A stretch of 64,000 nt of DNA from Typhlomys cinereus (GCA_023101885.1 JALPQD010000630.1:696068-760067), one strand, 5' to 3'. Positions 58,664 through 61,039 are shown, numbered from the stretch's first letter. The notes: a model not told the origin generated them from the letters alone. Numbers and translations: made by a program.

Positions 58664-61039
58664 GTATGTGTGTGTATGAGATGGGCATGTATTTATGTAT
58701 GTGTGCATGTGTGTGCGAGATGGGCATGTATCTATGTATGTGTGCATGTGTGTGCGAGATGGGCATGTATCTATGTATGTGTGTGTGTATGTGTGTATAT
58801 ATGTGTGTGCATGTATGCATGTGTGATGGGCATGTATCTATGTATGTGTGTGTATGTGTGTGTGCACATGTGTATGTGTGTGTGTGCGCGTGCGTGTGTA
58901 TGTGTGTATGTGTGTGTGCATGTGTATGTATATATGTGTGTGAGATGGGCATGTATCTATGTATGTGTGTGCATGTGTGTGTGATGGACATGTATGTATG
59001 TGTGTGTGCATGCATGTGTATATGTGTGTGTGTGATGGGCATGTATGTATGTGTGTGTGTGTGCGTGTGTGTGATGGGCATGCATCTATGTACGTGTATG
59101 CATGTGTGTGTGATAGGCATGTATCTATGTACGTGTGTGCGTGTATGTGCGTGTGTGTATGCACGAGTGTGCATGTGTGTATGTGTGTGTGATGGGTATG
59201 AATCTATGTATGTGTGTGCATGTGTGTGTGCACGTGTGAGATGGGCATGTCTATGTACATGTGTGTGTGTGTATGTGTGTGATGGGCATGTGTCTATGTG
59301 TGTGTGCATGTGTGTTCATGTGTGTGTGTGATGAGCATGTATGTATGTATGTGTGTGTGTGCGTGCATGTGTATATATGTATGTGTGTGTGATGGGCATG
59401 TATCTGTGTATGTGTGTGCATGTGCGTGTGTGTGTGTGTGTGTGTGTGAGATGGGCATGTATCTATGTATATGTGGCACGTGTATGCTTGCTTGGGACTA
59501 GAGGTCATTGCTGGCTCCTTACTGTATTGTTTTCCATCTTATCTTCCAGGACATGGCCTCTCACTGTATGGCTGGCCAGTGCGCTCTGGGGACACCTGCT
59601 CTCTCCCACACCAGCTTTGGGATCACAGGTGTATGCCCAGCTTTCGCATGAGTGTGGGGACCTGAATTGAGATCCTCATGTTCATGAAGCAAGCACTTTA
59701 CTCCCTGAGTCATCACCCTAGTCCAAGGTTTTGGGGTTATGAGATAGTTATGAGACAGCCTGGACTGGCTTGGAAGTCACTGTATAGCCCAGGCTGGCCT
59801 CAAATCATAATCCTCCTTCGTTCCTTTCCTGAATCATGGCATTATAGGCTTTGTTTCTACATTAGGGAGCATTGCCAGGCATGATGGCTCATAATCTCAG
59901 CACTCGAGAGACTGATGCAGGAGGATTGCCTTGAGTTTCAGGTCAGCTTAGTCTACAGATTTAGGCCTTTAACACAAAGCATCCTTTCCCTCACGTGGTT
60001 TGTATTAGAAAGGCTTGTTTCTGATCTTTCAGTCGAAAATATTTCAAAGCCAGTGATGGCATACTCATTTTCCCAGGGAACATGAAGAATGCTAAGGGAC
60101 TGTACTTGGTTATACAAATACAAGTAGATCAGTATCGAACTCTTCTGATGAAAACACTTACTCTCCACTATCGCACTTATATAGTAGTTGAGGATCTCCA
60201 CCAGCTGCTCAGCCCCTCGGTCCATGTACATGGCTGTGCTGAACTTCTCAGTCATCGCAGTAAAGCCTGGAAGAGAAGCGCAGCTGGTTTCCTAAGGAGC
60301 CAAGTAGTTCCAGAGGGGGCTCCACAGGGAAGCACTGGGCTCCTCTTTCAAGTAGTACCAAGAGTCTCGAATCATCTTTGAGGCTGCAGAGGTTATTAGT
60401 TTAGCGGTCAAGGAAAGACATCTCAATTTACATGATGATCACTGCATTTCTTTGGGAAGAGAATGTCTCTTCCCGTGGTGTTGAAAACACACATATTTCA
60501 AACTCTTCTGCAGAGATGGGAACACAGGAGGCCATTTCCTGAAGTGGTTTTGCACAGACACATGTGAGACTTGGGGGTCAAGACAGCGAAGTTAGGGCAT
60601 CAACCCTGGAGCCAGAAGTCCCAGGTGCAGGATTTGGGCATCTCAGAGACATATATACCCGTGACTGGGAGCCGGGGGAAGGGAAGATGACCACAGGTTG
60701 GTCCCTTCTTCCTGTGTCCTATCACAGCCTAAGGGTTTGAGAATGGCCTCCCCAGCCCCATGCAAGCTCTGCGTGTAAATTCCTGTGAATCAGCCGCTCA
60801 CCCACATGAAACAAACATCCTTTTCCCACTCGCCTGAAATATCCACAAACATCAGGACTCCATCAAAATATTTCACCGAAGGGCGCTCTGGAGAGAAGTC
60901 TCCATAGACGATAAGGTCTGGTAAGTGAGCTGCTATTTTGACGATGGCCCGGTCCTGTAACTCTTCTTTTTGAATACTCATGTTCAAGGAAAAGGTTCAG
61001 GAATTTTCAGAGATGGGAAGCAGTCCTCAGACAGGTCTC
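1718..61039 (-). CDS. Adcy10: Soluble adenylyl cyclase gene (29 coding exons; 3' end off the left edge)
   Basis: ADCY10 makes cAMP from ATP in the cytosol, sperm flagellum, mitochondria and nucleus. It is stimulated directly by bicarbonate and calcium and is needed for sperm motility and capacitation. The exons join in phase from 60981 to 1718 and match human and mouse sAC residue by residue. Order: C1 cyclase domain (about 35-220), C2 (about 285-470), P-loop NTPase (from about 485, Walker A at 516-523, Walker B at about 640-646), then a long helical C-terminal region. Metal-binding D47 and D99, bicarbonate-site K95 and R176, and ATP-site K334, N412 and R416 are all present, so the enzyme looks active. 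All introns seen are GT-AG except the first, which is GC-AG. Exons for about the last 180 residues were sought in 1-1717 and not found. Confidence 0.97.
2196..2213 (+). repeat. Poly-C run
   Basis: Eighteen consecutive C residues, an uncommon homopolymer and prone to sequencing error. Confidence 0.9.
2868..3152 (-). repeat. B2-headed SINE, older form, with TG repeat
   Basis: A (TG)n tail of about 40 bases at 2871-2911, then atcagagggcactgtg and the tRNA-like head near 3150. Lies between exons 29 and 28. Confidence 0.85.
3186..3301 (-). CDS. Adcy10: Adcy10 coding exon 28 (residues 1350-1388)
   Basis: Encodes [20 protein letters not shown] then [18 protein letters not shown]. The acceptor is gttcctcag and the donor GTAGGC, phase 1. 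Confidence 0.95.
3555..3880 (+). repeat. B2/B3-like SINE
   Basis: tRNA-like head with gctcagtgaataaaatgctt, then gctgggcatggaggc, gtctcaaaaacaag and cctctgacctccacaca before a CA-rich tail. Confidence 0.6.
3916..4012 (-). CDS. Adcy10: Adcy10 coding exon 27 (residues 1318-1349)
   Basis: Encodes [18 protein letters not shown] then [13 protein letters not shown], matching mouse SRAHKMWSLLRNPNKYQMVL. A longer open frame in another phase overlaps it but has no homology. The acceptor is gttccag and the donor GTATGTG, phase 2. Confidence 0.94.
4088..4292 (-). CDS. Adcy10: Adcy10 coding exon 26 (residues 1250-1317)
   Basis: Encodes [38 protein letters not shown] and [20 protein letters not shown] through HLDLAIEL. 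The acceptor is catttcag and the donor GTAAGG, phase 1. Confidence 0.96.
4759..5036 (+). repeat. B2-headed SINE, young form
   Basis: Head ggctggagaggtgtctcag, body with gggcggagcctgtgaatcc, CA-rich tail, caattgaataa and poly-A. Closely matches the copy immediately to its right. Confidence 0.9.
5049..5335 (+). repeat. B2-headed SINE, young form, tandem with previous copy
   Basis: Starts about 12 bases after the poly-A of the previous copy. Same orientation and same body, with a pure CA repeat at 5254-5288. Confidence 0.9.
5395..5560 (-). repeat. B3-like SINE fragment
   Basis: TTTA-rich and GA-rich start, then gactctggggattgaattta and ggcatctcactggttaacc, typical of the tRNA-related end read in reverse. 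Confidence 0.55.
6224..6624 (-). mobile_element. Solo LTR (TG...CA family)
   Basis: Contains the family landmarks gttgccgataaattt, aactggccacaccct, gtcccaccaacca and tcaggttgacac. It appears inserted in a B3-like SINE whose parts lie at 6155-6223 and 6625-6830. Confidence 0.75.
7105..7290 (+). repeat. B1-like unit followed by ID-like unit
   Basis: gcacctgggcaacttag and gagacactgtctcaa (B1 type) are followed by gctaagcatatagatcagcg, a diverged ID-type tRNA head. Confidence 0.6.
7634..7790 (-). CDS. Adcy10: Adcy10 coding exon 25 (residues 1197-1249)
   Basis: Encodes [40 protein letters not shown] and [12 protein letters not shown]. Aromatic-rich helical segment nearly identical to mouse. The acceptor is cctcctag and the donor GTAGGG, phase 0. 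Confidence 0.96.
7985..8470 (+). mobile_element. L1 3' end fragment
   Basis: Starts agagggggcagtaagattg, matching 1280, and includes the G-rich tract at about 8318-8420 typical of rodent L1 3' UTRs. Confidence 0.6.
8690..9310 (-). repeat. B2-headed SINE, older form, split by a younger SINE
   Basis: Left part to 8878 (tcagagggcattgtttg through cctggcatttttat). Right part from 9219 (the same 14 bases, then the tRNA-like head ending ctctctagccct). The middle is a separate insertion. Confidence 0.92.
8879..9218 (-). mobile_element. Young B2-headed SINE nested in the older one
   Basis: A (TTTA)n tail, TTCAATTGTG, TG repeat, young-type body and head ending ctctccagccc. Flanked by a perfect 14-bp target duplication cctggcatttttat at 8865-8878 and 9219-9232. 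Confidence 0.93.
9341..9691 (-). mobile_element. Solo LTR (TG...CA family)
   Basis: Begins tgtcacactttgcc, contains gttgccaataagttcacc, gtcccacccaccatg and atcaagttgacacc, and ends taactatcaca. Flanking 5-mers do not match cleanly. Confidence 0.8.
10024..10387 (-). mobile_element. Solo LTR (TG...CA family) with 5-bp target duplication
   Basis: Begins TGTTGCAATT and ends CTATGACA, with cccac directly on both sides (10019-10023 and 10388-10392). Carries the same internal landmarks as the copies at 27447 and 53681. Confidence 0.92.
11208..11467 (-). repeat. B2-headed SINE, older form
   Basis: gtgtgtatcagagggca, gatttcaggagtcattttgg, gggtttcccaggttct, and a diverged head near 11460. Confidence 0.8.
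11535..11690 (-). repeat. B1-like SINE
   Basis: Reverse-complement 7SL-type sequence: poly-T, then gtgtagaccaggctggctt and gtgccactatgcccagc. Confidence 0.65.
12095..12270 (-). CDS. Adcy10: Adcy10 coding exon 24 (residues 1139-1196)
   Basis: Encodes [40 protein letters not shown] and a tail ending GTPPP. The acceptor is ttccccacag and the donor GTAAGG, phase 2. A degraded copy of this exon and its acceptor flank lies inverted at about 13240-13440. Confidence 0.95.
12781..12888 (-). CDS. Adcy10: Adcy10 coding exon 23 (residues 1103-1138)
   Basis: Exactly 36 codons, [16 protein letters not shown] through [11 protein letters not shown], with phase 0 at both ends, so skipping it would keep the frame. 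It sits between exon 24 and an inverted copy of exon 24, which could fold on each other in the transcript. Confidence 0.95.
13240..13440 (+). pseudogene. Inverted, decayed partial copy of Adcy10 exon 24 with its acceptor flank
   Basis: On the + strand, the intron flank (GGAACGCACTGAC then GGTCTGAAAG) and the acceptor ttttccccacag are followed by ATGGTGTTTGCC and AAGAAAATGCTGAGG. This matches the minus-strand exon 24 locus at about 12121-12395. Relative to exon 24 it lacks the first 21 exon bases (seven codons), carries a one-base deletion after CTGAGG and has many substitutions. It cannot encode the segment and is antisense to the host gene. Confidence 0.9.
15165..15551 (+). mobile_element. 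Solo LTR (TG...CA family), diverged
   Basis: Contains aaggcaagccctgagca, ggcctagcctgtagtgggtg, ctctctcagcaattctt and agcaagaataaacctctgt (polyadenylation signal), then atcagcagcatgaag. The start is approximate. Confidence 0.7.
15850..16096 (-). repeat. B2-headed SINE, older form
   Basis: tatcagagggagttatg, tttgggaatcatcctgg and gggatttcccaggctcc, with head ending ctctccagccc. Confidence 0.85.
16258..16445 (+). repeat. B2-like SINE
   Basis: cctggcgacctgagtttgat, ggaagccttcatggtgga and cctctgacctctgcc, then a CT-rich tail and A-rich end, close to the acceptor-distal end of exon 22. Confidence 0.7.
16482..16713 (-). CDS. Adcy10: Adcy10 coding exon 22 (residues 1025-1102)
   Basis: Encodes [16 protein letters not shown], then [20 protein letters not shown] and [20 protein letters not shown]. 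Helical repeat region resembling TPR motifs. The donor is GTAATC, phase 0. Confidence 0.95.
16807..17112 (+). repeat. B2-headed SINE, young form
   Basis: Head gactagagaggtggctcag, body gggcggagcctatgaatcc, CA-rich tail and caattgaataaataa. Confidence 0.88.
17300..17369 (-). CDS. Adcy10: Adcy10 coding exon 21 (residues 1002-1024)
   Basis: A 70 bp exon encoding [17 protein letters not shown] then LFPENL, poorly conserved but ending in the family's FPEN motif. The frame is open and exactly bridges phase 1 to phase 2. The intron before it, 17370-24365, is the longest in the window. Confidence 0.88.
17820..18058 (-). repeat. B2-headed SINE, older form
   Basis: gtatcagagggcactgtat and gggatttccaggctccg, with head ending ctctccatccct. 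Confidence 0.82.
19120..19396 (-). repeat. B2-headed SINE, older form
   Basis: TTTA tract, gtgtatcagagggcacta, tttgggaatcatcctgg, and head ending tttctccagcc. Confidence 0.83.
19658..19870 (+). repeat. B2-like SINE
   Basis: gcaacacggctcagtgggta, cctggtgacctgagtttgg and ccaactctgacctctcc, then a GA/TA-rich tail. Confidence 0.65.
19950..20240 (+). repeat. B3-like SINE with CA repeat
   Basis: Body resembles B3 (aggcagagcctaggaaccc, agctgactagccagac) and ends in a pure CA run at 20190-20226. Confidence 0.6.
20706..20900 (+). repeat. B2-like SINE
   Basis: gactagatagctcagtggg, cctggtgacctgagttcaa and ggaagcccacatggtgg, with tail ccaataaatta. Confidence 0.72.
21765..21900 (-). repeat. B1-like SINE
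   Basis: Reverse-complement 7SL type: gagacagggtctcgtgga, cttccaagtgctggaatta and caggtgtgcacca. Confidence 0.75.
22235..22486 (-). repeat. B2-headed SINE, diverged, with TG repeat
   Basis: (TG)n at about 22243-22284, then gaatctgaactcaggtcc and a head-like end ctatctccccaatcc. Confidence 0.65.
22505..22650 (+). repeat. B1-like SINE
   Basis: ggcctgggtgtagtaacac, ttgtaatcccagcactcag and gcaagttcaatgtcaacc. Confidence 0.7.
23125..23300 (+). repeat. B1-like SINE with TCAA tail
   Basis: gcaggcatgggagggcgag, gaggtagaggcaggaaga and tgaggccctctcagaaac, then a short (aatc)n tail. Confidence 0.7.
23335..23540 (+). repeat. B2-like SINE
   Basis: Diverged head, ccaaagttgtctttcgac and ttccatgcacatgca, CT-rich stretch and A-rich tail. 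Confidence 0.6.
24366..24653 (-). CDS. Adcy10: Adcy10 coding exon 20 (residues 906-1001)
   Basis: The longest exon in the window. Encodes [40 protein letters not shown] and [19 protein letters not shown]. The cluster [16 protein letters not shown] is conserved and Cys/His rich. Ends at GFK with donor GTAAAC; open frame beyond this is intron read-through. Confidence 0.96.
24915..25193 (-). CDS. Adcy10: Adcy10 coding exon 19 (residues 813-905)
   Basis: Encodes [20 protein letters not shown], then [20 protein letters not shown] and [16 protein letters not shown]. Strongly conserved helical region. The donor is GTGAGTC, phase 1. Confidence 0.96.
25385..25565 (+). repeat. B2-like SINE
   Basis: gaactgcctcagtgggtaa, gcagttc-type middle, CA-rich tail at 25520-25547 and ctaaataaaat. 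Confidence 0.65.
26820..26945 (-). CDS. Adcy10: Adcy10 coding exon 18 (residues 771-812)
   Basis: The first half ([18 protein letters not shown]) is divergent from human and mouse, but the second half ([14 protein letters not shown]) matches sAC closely. Frame and both splice sites fit. The divergent part corresponds to a segment that also differs between human and mouse. Confidence 0.92.
27447..27877 (-). mobile_element. Solo LTR (TG...CA family) with 5-bp target duplication
   Basis: Begins TGTTGCAGTTCACC and ends CTATGACA, flanked on both sides by ataac (27442-27446 and 27878-27882). At 431 bp it is the best-preserved copy. Landmarks are ggttgctgataaatt, aactggccacacca, ccaccatgggctgggc and actgtcaagttgacacc. 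Confidence 0.94.
28808..29052 (+). repeat. B2-headed SINE, older form
   Basis: Head ctggaaagatggctcaggg; body gcccaggaaaccccagag, aatccaggataactccc and cagtgctctctggtac. Confidence 0.82.
29090..29452 (+). mobile_element. L1 3' UTR end
   Basis: Rodent L1 3' end landmarks: cgggaaataatccccattca, tgctcatgcaagcagctc, agaacccagtgggacaca, A-rich stretch, gaagaggaacttgttgagag and atgtatgaaatagttaaaa. Confidence 0.75.
29480..29616 (-). CDS. Adcy10: Adcy10 coding exon 17 (residues 725-770)
   Basis: Encodes [20 protein letters not shown], then [21 protein letters not shown], the end of the ATPase-like region. The acceptor is gctgcag and the donor GTGAGTC, phase 1. Confidence 0.96.
29990..30390 (+). 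mobile_element. L1 3' UTR end
   Basis: Landmarks gacatgaaagtagaaggggg, gctagttgggaagaggaa, tgtatgaaaacatcataatg and a final A-rich aataaaaca. Confidence 0.75.
30775..30978 (+). repeat. SINE (ID/B1-like) with GA run and poly-A
   Basis: ID-like head (agtagcagaaatgcttatc lies just left), (GA)n at 30809-30841, gtgtaatcccacactagg, and a 26-base A run at 30953-30978. Confidence 0.65.
31184..31230 (+). repeat. (TG)n microsatellite
   Basis: About 23 TG units; reads as CA in the Adcy10 transcript. Confidence 0.95.
31352..31445 (+). repeat. B1-like SINE
   Basis: aatgccagcacttgggaagc and tgaggcaggaggatcgc. Confidence 0.75.
31456..31676 (+). repeat. B2-headed SINE, older form
   Basis: ggctggagagatggttcagg, gggcggagcctgggaaatc, aggaggtagaagtaatcc. 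Lacks the CA tail and ends in AATAAA-rich sequence. Confidence 0.88.
32210..32640 (+). repeat. B3-like SINE interrupted by a B2-like SINE
   Basis: Left part to about 32415 (gcttgccgggtaggacctg through agatccaggctcaaaaaat). Right part from about 32575 (gagcaattaaggaagatac, acctctgatgtctgcac). The B2-like insert at about 32420-32570 has gtagttcagtgggtaaaagg. Confidence 0.65.
32661..32714 (+). repeat. (AC)n microsatellite near exon 16 donor
   Basis: About 27 AC units, i.e. GU repeats in the transcript, starting about 80 bases after the exon 16 splice donor. Confidence 0.95.
32796..33070 (-). CDS. Adcy10: Adcy10 coding exon 16 (residues 634-724, Walker B)
   Basis: Encodes [18 protein letters not shown], whose IIFIIDEAQ is the Walker B strand with the catalytic acidic pair, then [15 protein letters not shown] and [14 protein letters not shown]. 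The donor GTAAGTG is followed within about 80 bases by a long GU repeat in the transcript. Confidence 0.97.
33430..33560 (+). repeat. B1-like SINE
   Basis: ctacttgggagatagaggca, gatttcaaggccagtctgg and tgaggccctttctcag. Confidence 0.72.
34266..34445 (+). repeat. Degenerate TG-rich tract near exon 15 donor
   Basis: Mixed TGTG/TGCA/TATG units over about 180 bases; CA-rich on the transcript strand. Confidence 0.85.
34552..34638 (-). CDS. Adcy10: Adcy10 coding exon 15 (residues 605-633)
   Basis: Exactly 29 codons, [18 protein letters not shown] through [10 protein letters not shown]. Both ends are phase 0, so skipping would keep the frame. A CA-rich tract (on the transcript) starts about 110 bases after its donor. 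Confidence 0.96.
34915..35228 (+). repeat. B2-headed SINE, older form
   Basis: cgagagatggctccgggg, tggatggagcctgggaaat, gcaatccaggatgattccc and gccctctgatgcacacac, then a CA-rich tail. Confidence 0.87.
35332..35525 (+). repeat. B2-like SINE
   Basis: ggttcagtggctaaaggg, gctggatccccagaagcc and acatagtggaggaag, with A-rich tail. Confidence 0.65.
35655..35932 (-). repeat. B2-headed SINE, older form
   Basis: tgtcagaggacactgtat, ttcgggaatcatcctgg and gggatttcccaggctctg, with head ending ctctcctgacc. Confidence 0.85.
36099..36291 (-). CDS. Adcy10: Adcy10 coding exon 14 (residues 540-604)
   Basis: Encodes [19 protein letters not shown], then [19 protein letters not shown] and [17 protein letters not shown], almost identical to mouse sAC. 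Lies inside the ATPase domain. The donor is GTAACTG, phase 0. Confidence 0.97.
36578..37001 (-). mobile_element. Solo LTR (TG...CA family)
   Basis: Begins TGCTGCAGTGC and ends CCATATAACA, with gttgccgataaattcatg, aactggccacacc, ccacccaccatggact and actgtcaagttgac. Flanks are ccctc and, one base offset, ccctc. Confidence 0.85.
37786..38046 (+). repeat. B2-headed SINE, older form
   Basis: ggctggaaagatgattcag, ggctggagcctgggaaat, gcaatccaggatgactccc and cacggtgccctctatac. Confidence 0.88.
38047..38180 (+). mobile_element. L1 3' tail fragment
   Basis: gtacatgaaggtgggagg, agaagtagggggagttag and catgcatgaaatggtcaaag, then aataaataaa. Confidence 0.55.
38966..39367 (+). mobile_element. Solo LTR (TG...CA family)
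   Basis: Begins TGTCATGAGCC and ends ACTGCAACA. Contains aaggcaagccctgaaca, cggcccactgtaggtgg, ggcaagaataaagcccc (polyadenylation signal) and tatcagcaacatgcag. Confidence 0.82.
39501..39657 (-). CDS. Adcy10: Adcy10 coding exon 13 (residues 488-539, Walker A)
   Basis: Encodes the P-loop GPSGYGKS at residues 516-523, the nucleotide-binding motif of the AAA/STAND-like ATPase domain, followed by [16 protein letters not shown]. Human and mouse have GLPGYGKS as I recall; the P-loop glycines, Lys and Ser are kept. The donor is GTGAGTG, phase 2. A long TTTC tract lies just upstream in the transcript. Confidence 0.96.
39775..39970 (+). repeat. (TTTC)n tract
   Basis: Nearly pure TTTC repeats; GAAA on the transcript strand, ending about 120 bases upstream of the exon 13 acceptor. 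Confidence 0.95.
39975..40090 (-). repeat. B1-like SINE fragment
   Basis: gaaacagggtcttacatagc and tcaggctggtcttac, read in reverse. Confidence 0.6.
40110..40300 (-). repeat. B3-like SINE
   Basis: ggaggtcaaaggataact, tctggggattgaactcagg and cattgagccatcctgccaac. Confidence 0.6.
40430..40562 (+). repeat. CT/TTTC-rich tract
   Basis: Impure TTCTC/TTTC repeats for about 130 bases. Confidence 0.9.
40922..41110 (+). repeat. B2-like SINE
   Basis: gttggtgagatagctcagc, cctggcgacctgaatttga and ggaagcccatacggtgg, with tail rich in caaaacaaa. Confidence 0.72.
41620..41915 (-). repeat. B3-like SINE, old
   Basis: gtgtatgtgggaaggccaga, tcttgagacagggtctttca and agaaccatctccccaaccct. Confidence 0.55.
42147..42202 (-). 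CDS. Adcy10: Adcy10 coding exon 12 (residues 469-487)
   Basis: A 56 bp exon encoding [18 protein letters not shown], the link from C2 to the NTPase-like region. The acceptor is ctctttag and the donor GTAAGTA, phase 1. Confidence 0.95.
42600..42680 (+). repeat. ID-like SINE, diverged
   Basis: ctctggcgcaatggtagag and attcaatctccactattg followed by an A run; tRNA-derived but not a functional tRNA. Confidence 0.55.
43030..43430. mobile_element. Ancient MLT1-like MaLR LTR fragment
   Basis: The stretch around aacttgaaaaatgctcatgc, ctctcttgctcctctgat and gagccaagctgcatcaac resembles the old mammalian MLT1 LTRs. Much more diverged than the rodent solo LTRs. Confidence 0.5.
44199..44275 (+). repeat. 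Local diverged direct repeat, copy 1
   Basis: aggatggaggaaagataaag and gaaatctgaaatctgg recur at about 45003-45078, so the pair flanks exon 11. Confidence 0.75.
44326..44515 (-). CDS. Adcy10: Adcy10 coding exon 11 (residues 406-468)
   Basis: Encodes [18 protein letters not shown], in which N412 and R416 act in catalysis, then [17 protein letters not shown] and the end of C2. V406 at the exon start is an ATP-site residue. The donor is GTGAGT in phase 2. A diverged direct repeat flanks this exon at about 44199 and 45003. Confidence 0.96.
45003..45078 (+). repeat. Local diverged direct repeat, copy 2
   Basis: aggatggaggaaagatgaaa and gaaatctgaaatctgg, same orientation as the copy near 44199. 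Confidence 0.75.
45797..45873 (-). CDS. Adcy10: Adcy10 coding exon 10 (residues 380-405)
   Basis: Encodes [18 protein letters not shown] then SVRHEYT, the C2 strand-loop-strand that positions the nucleotide. A pyrimidine-rich + strand tract at 46060-46260 lies in the preceding intron. The donor is GTGTGC, phase 1. Confidence 0.96.
46060..46260 (+). repeat. CT-rich tract
   Basis: About 200 bases of CTCTCTCC/CCTTCC-type sequence; purine-rich on the transcript strand, in the intron before exon 10. Confidence 0.85.
46602..46720 (-). CDS. Adcy10: Adcy10 coding exon 9 (residues 341-379)
   Basis: Encodes [20 protein letters not shown] and [19 protein letters not shown] in C2. The last codon is split in phase 2, and joining to exon 10 gives His380 where human has Gln and mouse Arg, so this position varies. 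The donor is GTGAGTG. Confidence 0.95.
47060..47111 (+). repeat. (TG)n microsatellite
   Basis: About 26 TG units. Confidence 0.95.
47213..47239 (+). repeat. Poly-T run
   Basis: Twenty-six or more T residues, probably the tail of a reverse-oriented retroposon. Confidence 0.85.
47615..47690 (+). repeat. (GGAA/GGGA)n tract
   Basis: Purine-only repeat of about 70 bases ahead of a B1-like copy. Confidence 0.9.
47695..47855 (+). repeat. B1-like SINE
   Basis: gctgggcgtgacggtgcac, ggttagcctgggcaacata and gaaaccctgtctcaag. Confidence 0.75.
48060..48150 (+). repeat. ID-like SINE, diverged
   Basis: gagatggagctcagtggtca then gcttctcagcatcataa. Confidence 0.5.
48796..48987 (-). CDS. Adcy10: Adcy10 coding exon 8 (residues 277-340)
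   Basis: Exactly 64 codons opening the C2 domain: [17 protein letters not shown] through [21 protein letters not shown]334 and M337, which contact the ATP adenine, are present. Both junctions are phase 0. Confidence 0.97.
49385..49505 (+). repeat. B1-like SINE
   Basis: ccctagcacttgggaggct and aaggtaggaagatcagagc. Confidence 0.72.
50010..50110 (+). repeat. TA/TG-rich tract
   Basis: Alternating TATA and TGTG units followed by a short GA run. Confidence 0.9.
50335..50560 (+). repeat. B2-like SINE
   Basis: tgacttcagcgagtaaagg, tctgagtttgattccagga and agctgtcctctgatttcc. Confidence 0.68.
51098..51312 (+). repeat. B2-like SINE
   Basis: aagggtaattcggtgggta, cctggtgacctgagttgga and gttgtcctcggacctc, then a CT tail. 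Confidence 0.7.
51338..51422 (-). mobile_element. Recent ID element with internal deletion and 15-bp target duplication
   Basis: Reverse-complement ID (BC1-type) SINE: poly-T, cggtgctggggaccgaac, then accactgagctaaatcccca. Flanked by aacatcacaattgta at 51323-51337 and 51423-51437. Compared with the usual ID core it lacks about 15 bases between gagcgc and aggccc, i.e. most of the anticodon arm. Confidence 0.92.
52044..52132 (-). CDS. Adcy10: Adcy10 coding exon 7 (residues 247-276)
   Basis: Minus-strand translation reads [18 protein letters not shown] then [12 protein letters not shown], matching the segment after PSGEHK in mouse sAC. Too short to stand out as an open frame. The acceptor is gcttag and the donor GTATTT. 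Part of the linker leading to C2. Confidence 0.94.
52215..52375 (+). repeat. B1-like SINE
   Basis: cagcaccaggacactgagg, ggcaagcctgggctatata and gagatcttgtctcaat. Lies between exons 6 and 7. Confidence 0.72.
52901..52997 (-). CDS. Adcy10: Adcy10 coding exon 6 (residues 215-246)
   Basis: Encodes the C1-C2 linker [19 protein letters not shown] followed by [14 protein letters not shown] long CTTCC-type tract lies about 280 bases upstream of its acceptor in the transcript. The donor is GTAAGTG, phase 1. Confidence 0.95.
53281..53583 (+). repeat. (GGAA)n purine tract, about 300 bp
   Basis: Starts GA-rich and continues as GGAA repeats with rare GAAA interruptions. CTTCC on the transcript strand, in the intron before exon 6. 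Confidence 0.97.
53681..54100 (-). mobile_element. Solo LTR (TG...CA family) with 5-bp target duplication
   Basis: Begins TGTTGCAGTTCGCC and ends CTATGACA, with ccccc on both sides (weak evidence because of low complexity). 420 bp, same landmarks as the 27447 copy. Confidence 0.9.
54248..54453 (-). CDS. Adcy10: Adcy10 coding exon 5 (residues 146-214)
   Basis: Encodes [15 protein letters not shown] and [13 protein letters not shown], where R176 is the arginine that couples bicarbonate binding to the active site. Continues through [21 protein letters not shown] to the end of C1. Leaves in phase 0 with donor GTGAGC. Confidence 0.96.
54816..55553 (+). repeat. B2-headed SINE, older form, split by a solo LTR
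   Basis: Left part 54816-55023 (gactggagagatgacttag through gtcacccttggccct). Right part from 55441 (gccctccacaaagacat, CT and CA tails). Confidence 0.9.
55024..55440 (+). mobile_element. Solo LTR nested in a SINE, 5-bp target duplication
   Basis: Starts TGTCATAGTTAGGG, ends AACTGAAACA, 417 bp. gccct is duplicated on both sides (55019-55023 and 55441-55445). Contains gagaataaatgcc as a polyadenylation signal. Because the host SINE is known, both boundaries are certain. Confidence 0.95.
55829..55878 (+). repeat. (TG)n microsatellite
   Basis: About 25 TG units. Confidence 0.95.
56110..56268 (+). repeat. B2-like SINE
   Basis: gtgacccgagtttgagcct and gcaagttgtcctctgacctc, with short tail. Confidence 0.62.
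56410..56540 (-). repeat. B1-like SINE
   Basis: gaggcagggtttcatgaaac, cccaggctgatctgaactc and cctcccaagtacaggga. Confidence 0.7.
57040..57183 (-). CDS. Adcy10: Adcy10 coding exon 4 (residues 98-145)
   Basis: Starts with the metal-binding D99 in GDALLALW and continues through [21 protein letters not shown] to LDIRVKIG. Forms the core of the C1 cyclase fold. The donor is GTAAGC; both junctions are phase 1. Confidence 0.96.
57368..57406 (-). CDS. Adcy10: Adcy10 coding exon 3 (residues 85-97, 39 bp microexon)
   Basis: A very short exon encoding [13 protein letters not shown]. It holds K95, which lines the bicarbonate-binding pocket. The neighbouring metal-binding D99 lies in the next exon, so the [15 protein letters not shown] motif is split by the intron at G98. 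The acceptor is tttttcag and the donor GTATGA. Confidence 0.95.
57478..57568 (+). repeat. B1-like SINE, partial
   Basis: accaggcatggtggcatat and tgaggctagcctggctgc. Confidence 0.65.
57830..58094 (+). repeat. B2-headed SINE, older form
   Basis: ggctggagagatggctcagg, tgccaggtggaaatggagg and ccccgagcaaagcaaagaa, then a CA tail. Confidence 0.87.
58100..58258 (+). repeat. B2-like SINE
   Basis: gccagctaaatgacttagc, tctgagtttgctttccaga and agctgtcctctggtctcc. Confidence 0.65.
58480..58600 (-). repeat. B1-like SINE
   Basis: tgaggtagggtctcactgta, tagcccaggctgtccc and gatggcactacaggc. Confidence 0.72.
58614..59475 (+). repeat. TG-rich minisatellite, about 860 bp
   Basis: About 13 copies of a variable 35-60 bp unit built around gatgggcatgtatctatgta, separated by TGTG/TGCA runs. 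Lies in the intron between exons 2 and 3. Long open frames through it are low-complexity artefacts. Confidence 0.95.
59735..59965. repeat. Two B1-like fragments, opposite orientation
   Basis: Reverse copy with tatagcccaggctggcctc at about 59785, then a forward copy with ccaggcatgatggctcat and atgcaggaggattgcc from about 59873. Confidence 0.68.
60162..60266 (-). CDS. Adcy10: Adcy10 coding exon 2 (residues 50-84)
   Basis: Encodes the rest of the [12 protein letters not shown] motif and the helix with [14 protein letters not shown], a hallmark of the sAC C1 domain. The acceptor is cttccag and the donor GTAAGTG. Enters and leaves in phase 1. Confidence 0.96.
60834..60981 (-). CDS. Adcy10: Adcy10 coding exon 1 (residues 1-49, codon 50 split)
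   Basis: Contains the initiator ATG at 60981-60979 with A at -3. The start [10 protein letters not shown] aligns with human MNTPKEEFQD with no gap; an in-frame TTG two codons earlier is not needed. The exon carries the first strand of the C1 domain with FVDISG, whose D47 binds catalytic metal. It ends after the first base of the G50 codon, and the intron begins GCGAGT, a GC rather than a GT donor. Confidence 0.95.
60982..61039 (-). other. Adcy10: Adcy10 5' UTR part of first coding exon
   Basis: A pyrimidine-rich tract followed by CAG on the minus strand ends at 61040. It looks like a 3' splice site, so an upstream noncoding exon is likely. The 58 bases before the ATG carry no upstream ATG that I can see. 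The upstream exon was not identified; alternatively transcription starts near here. Confidence 0.5.
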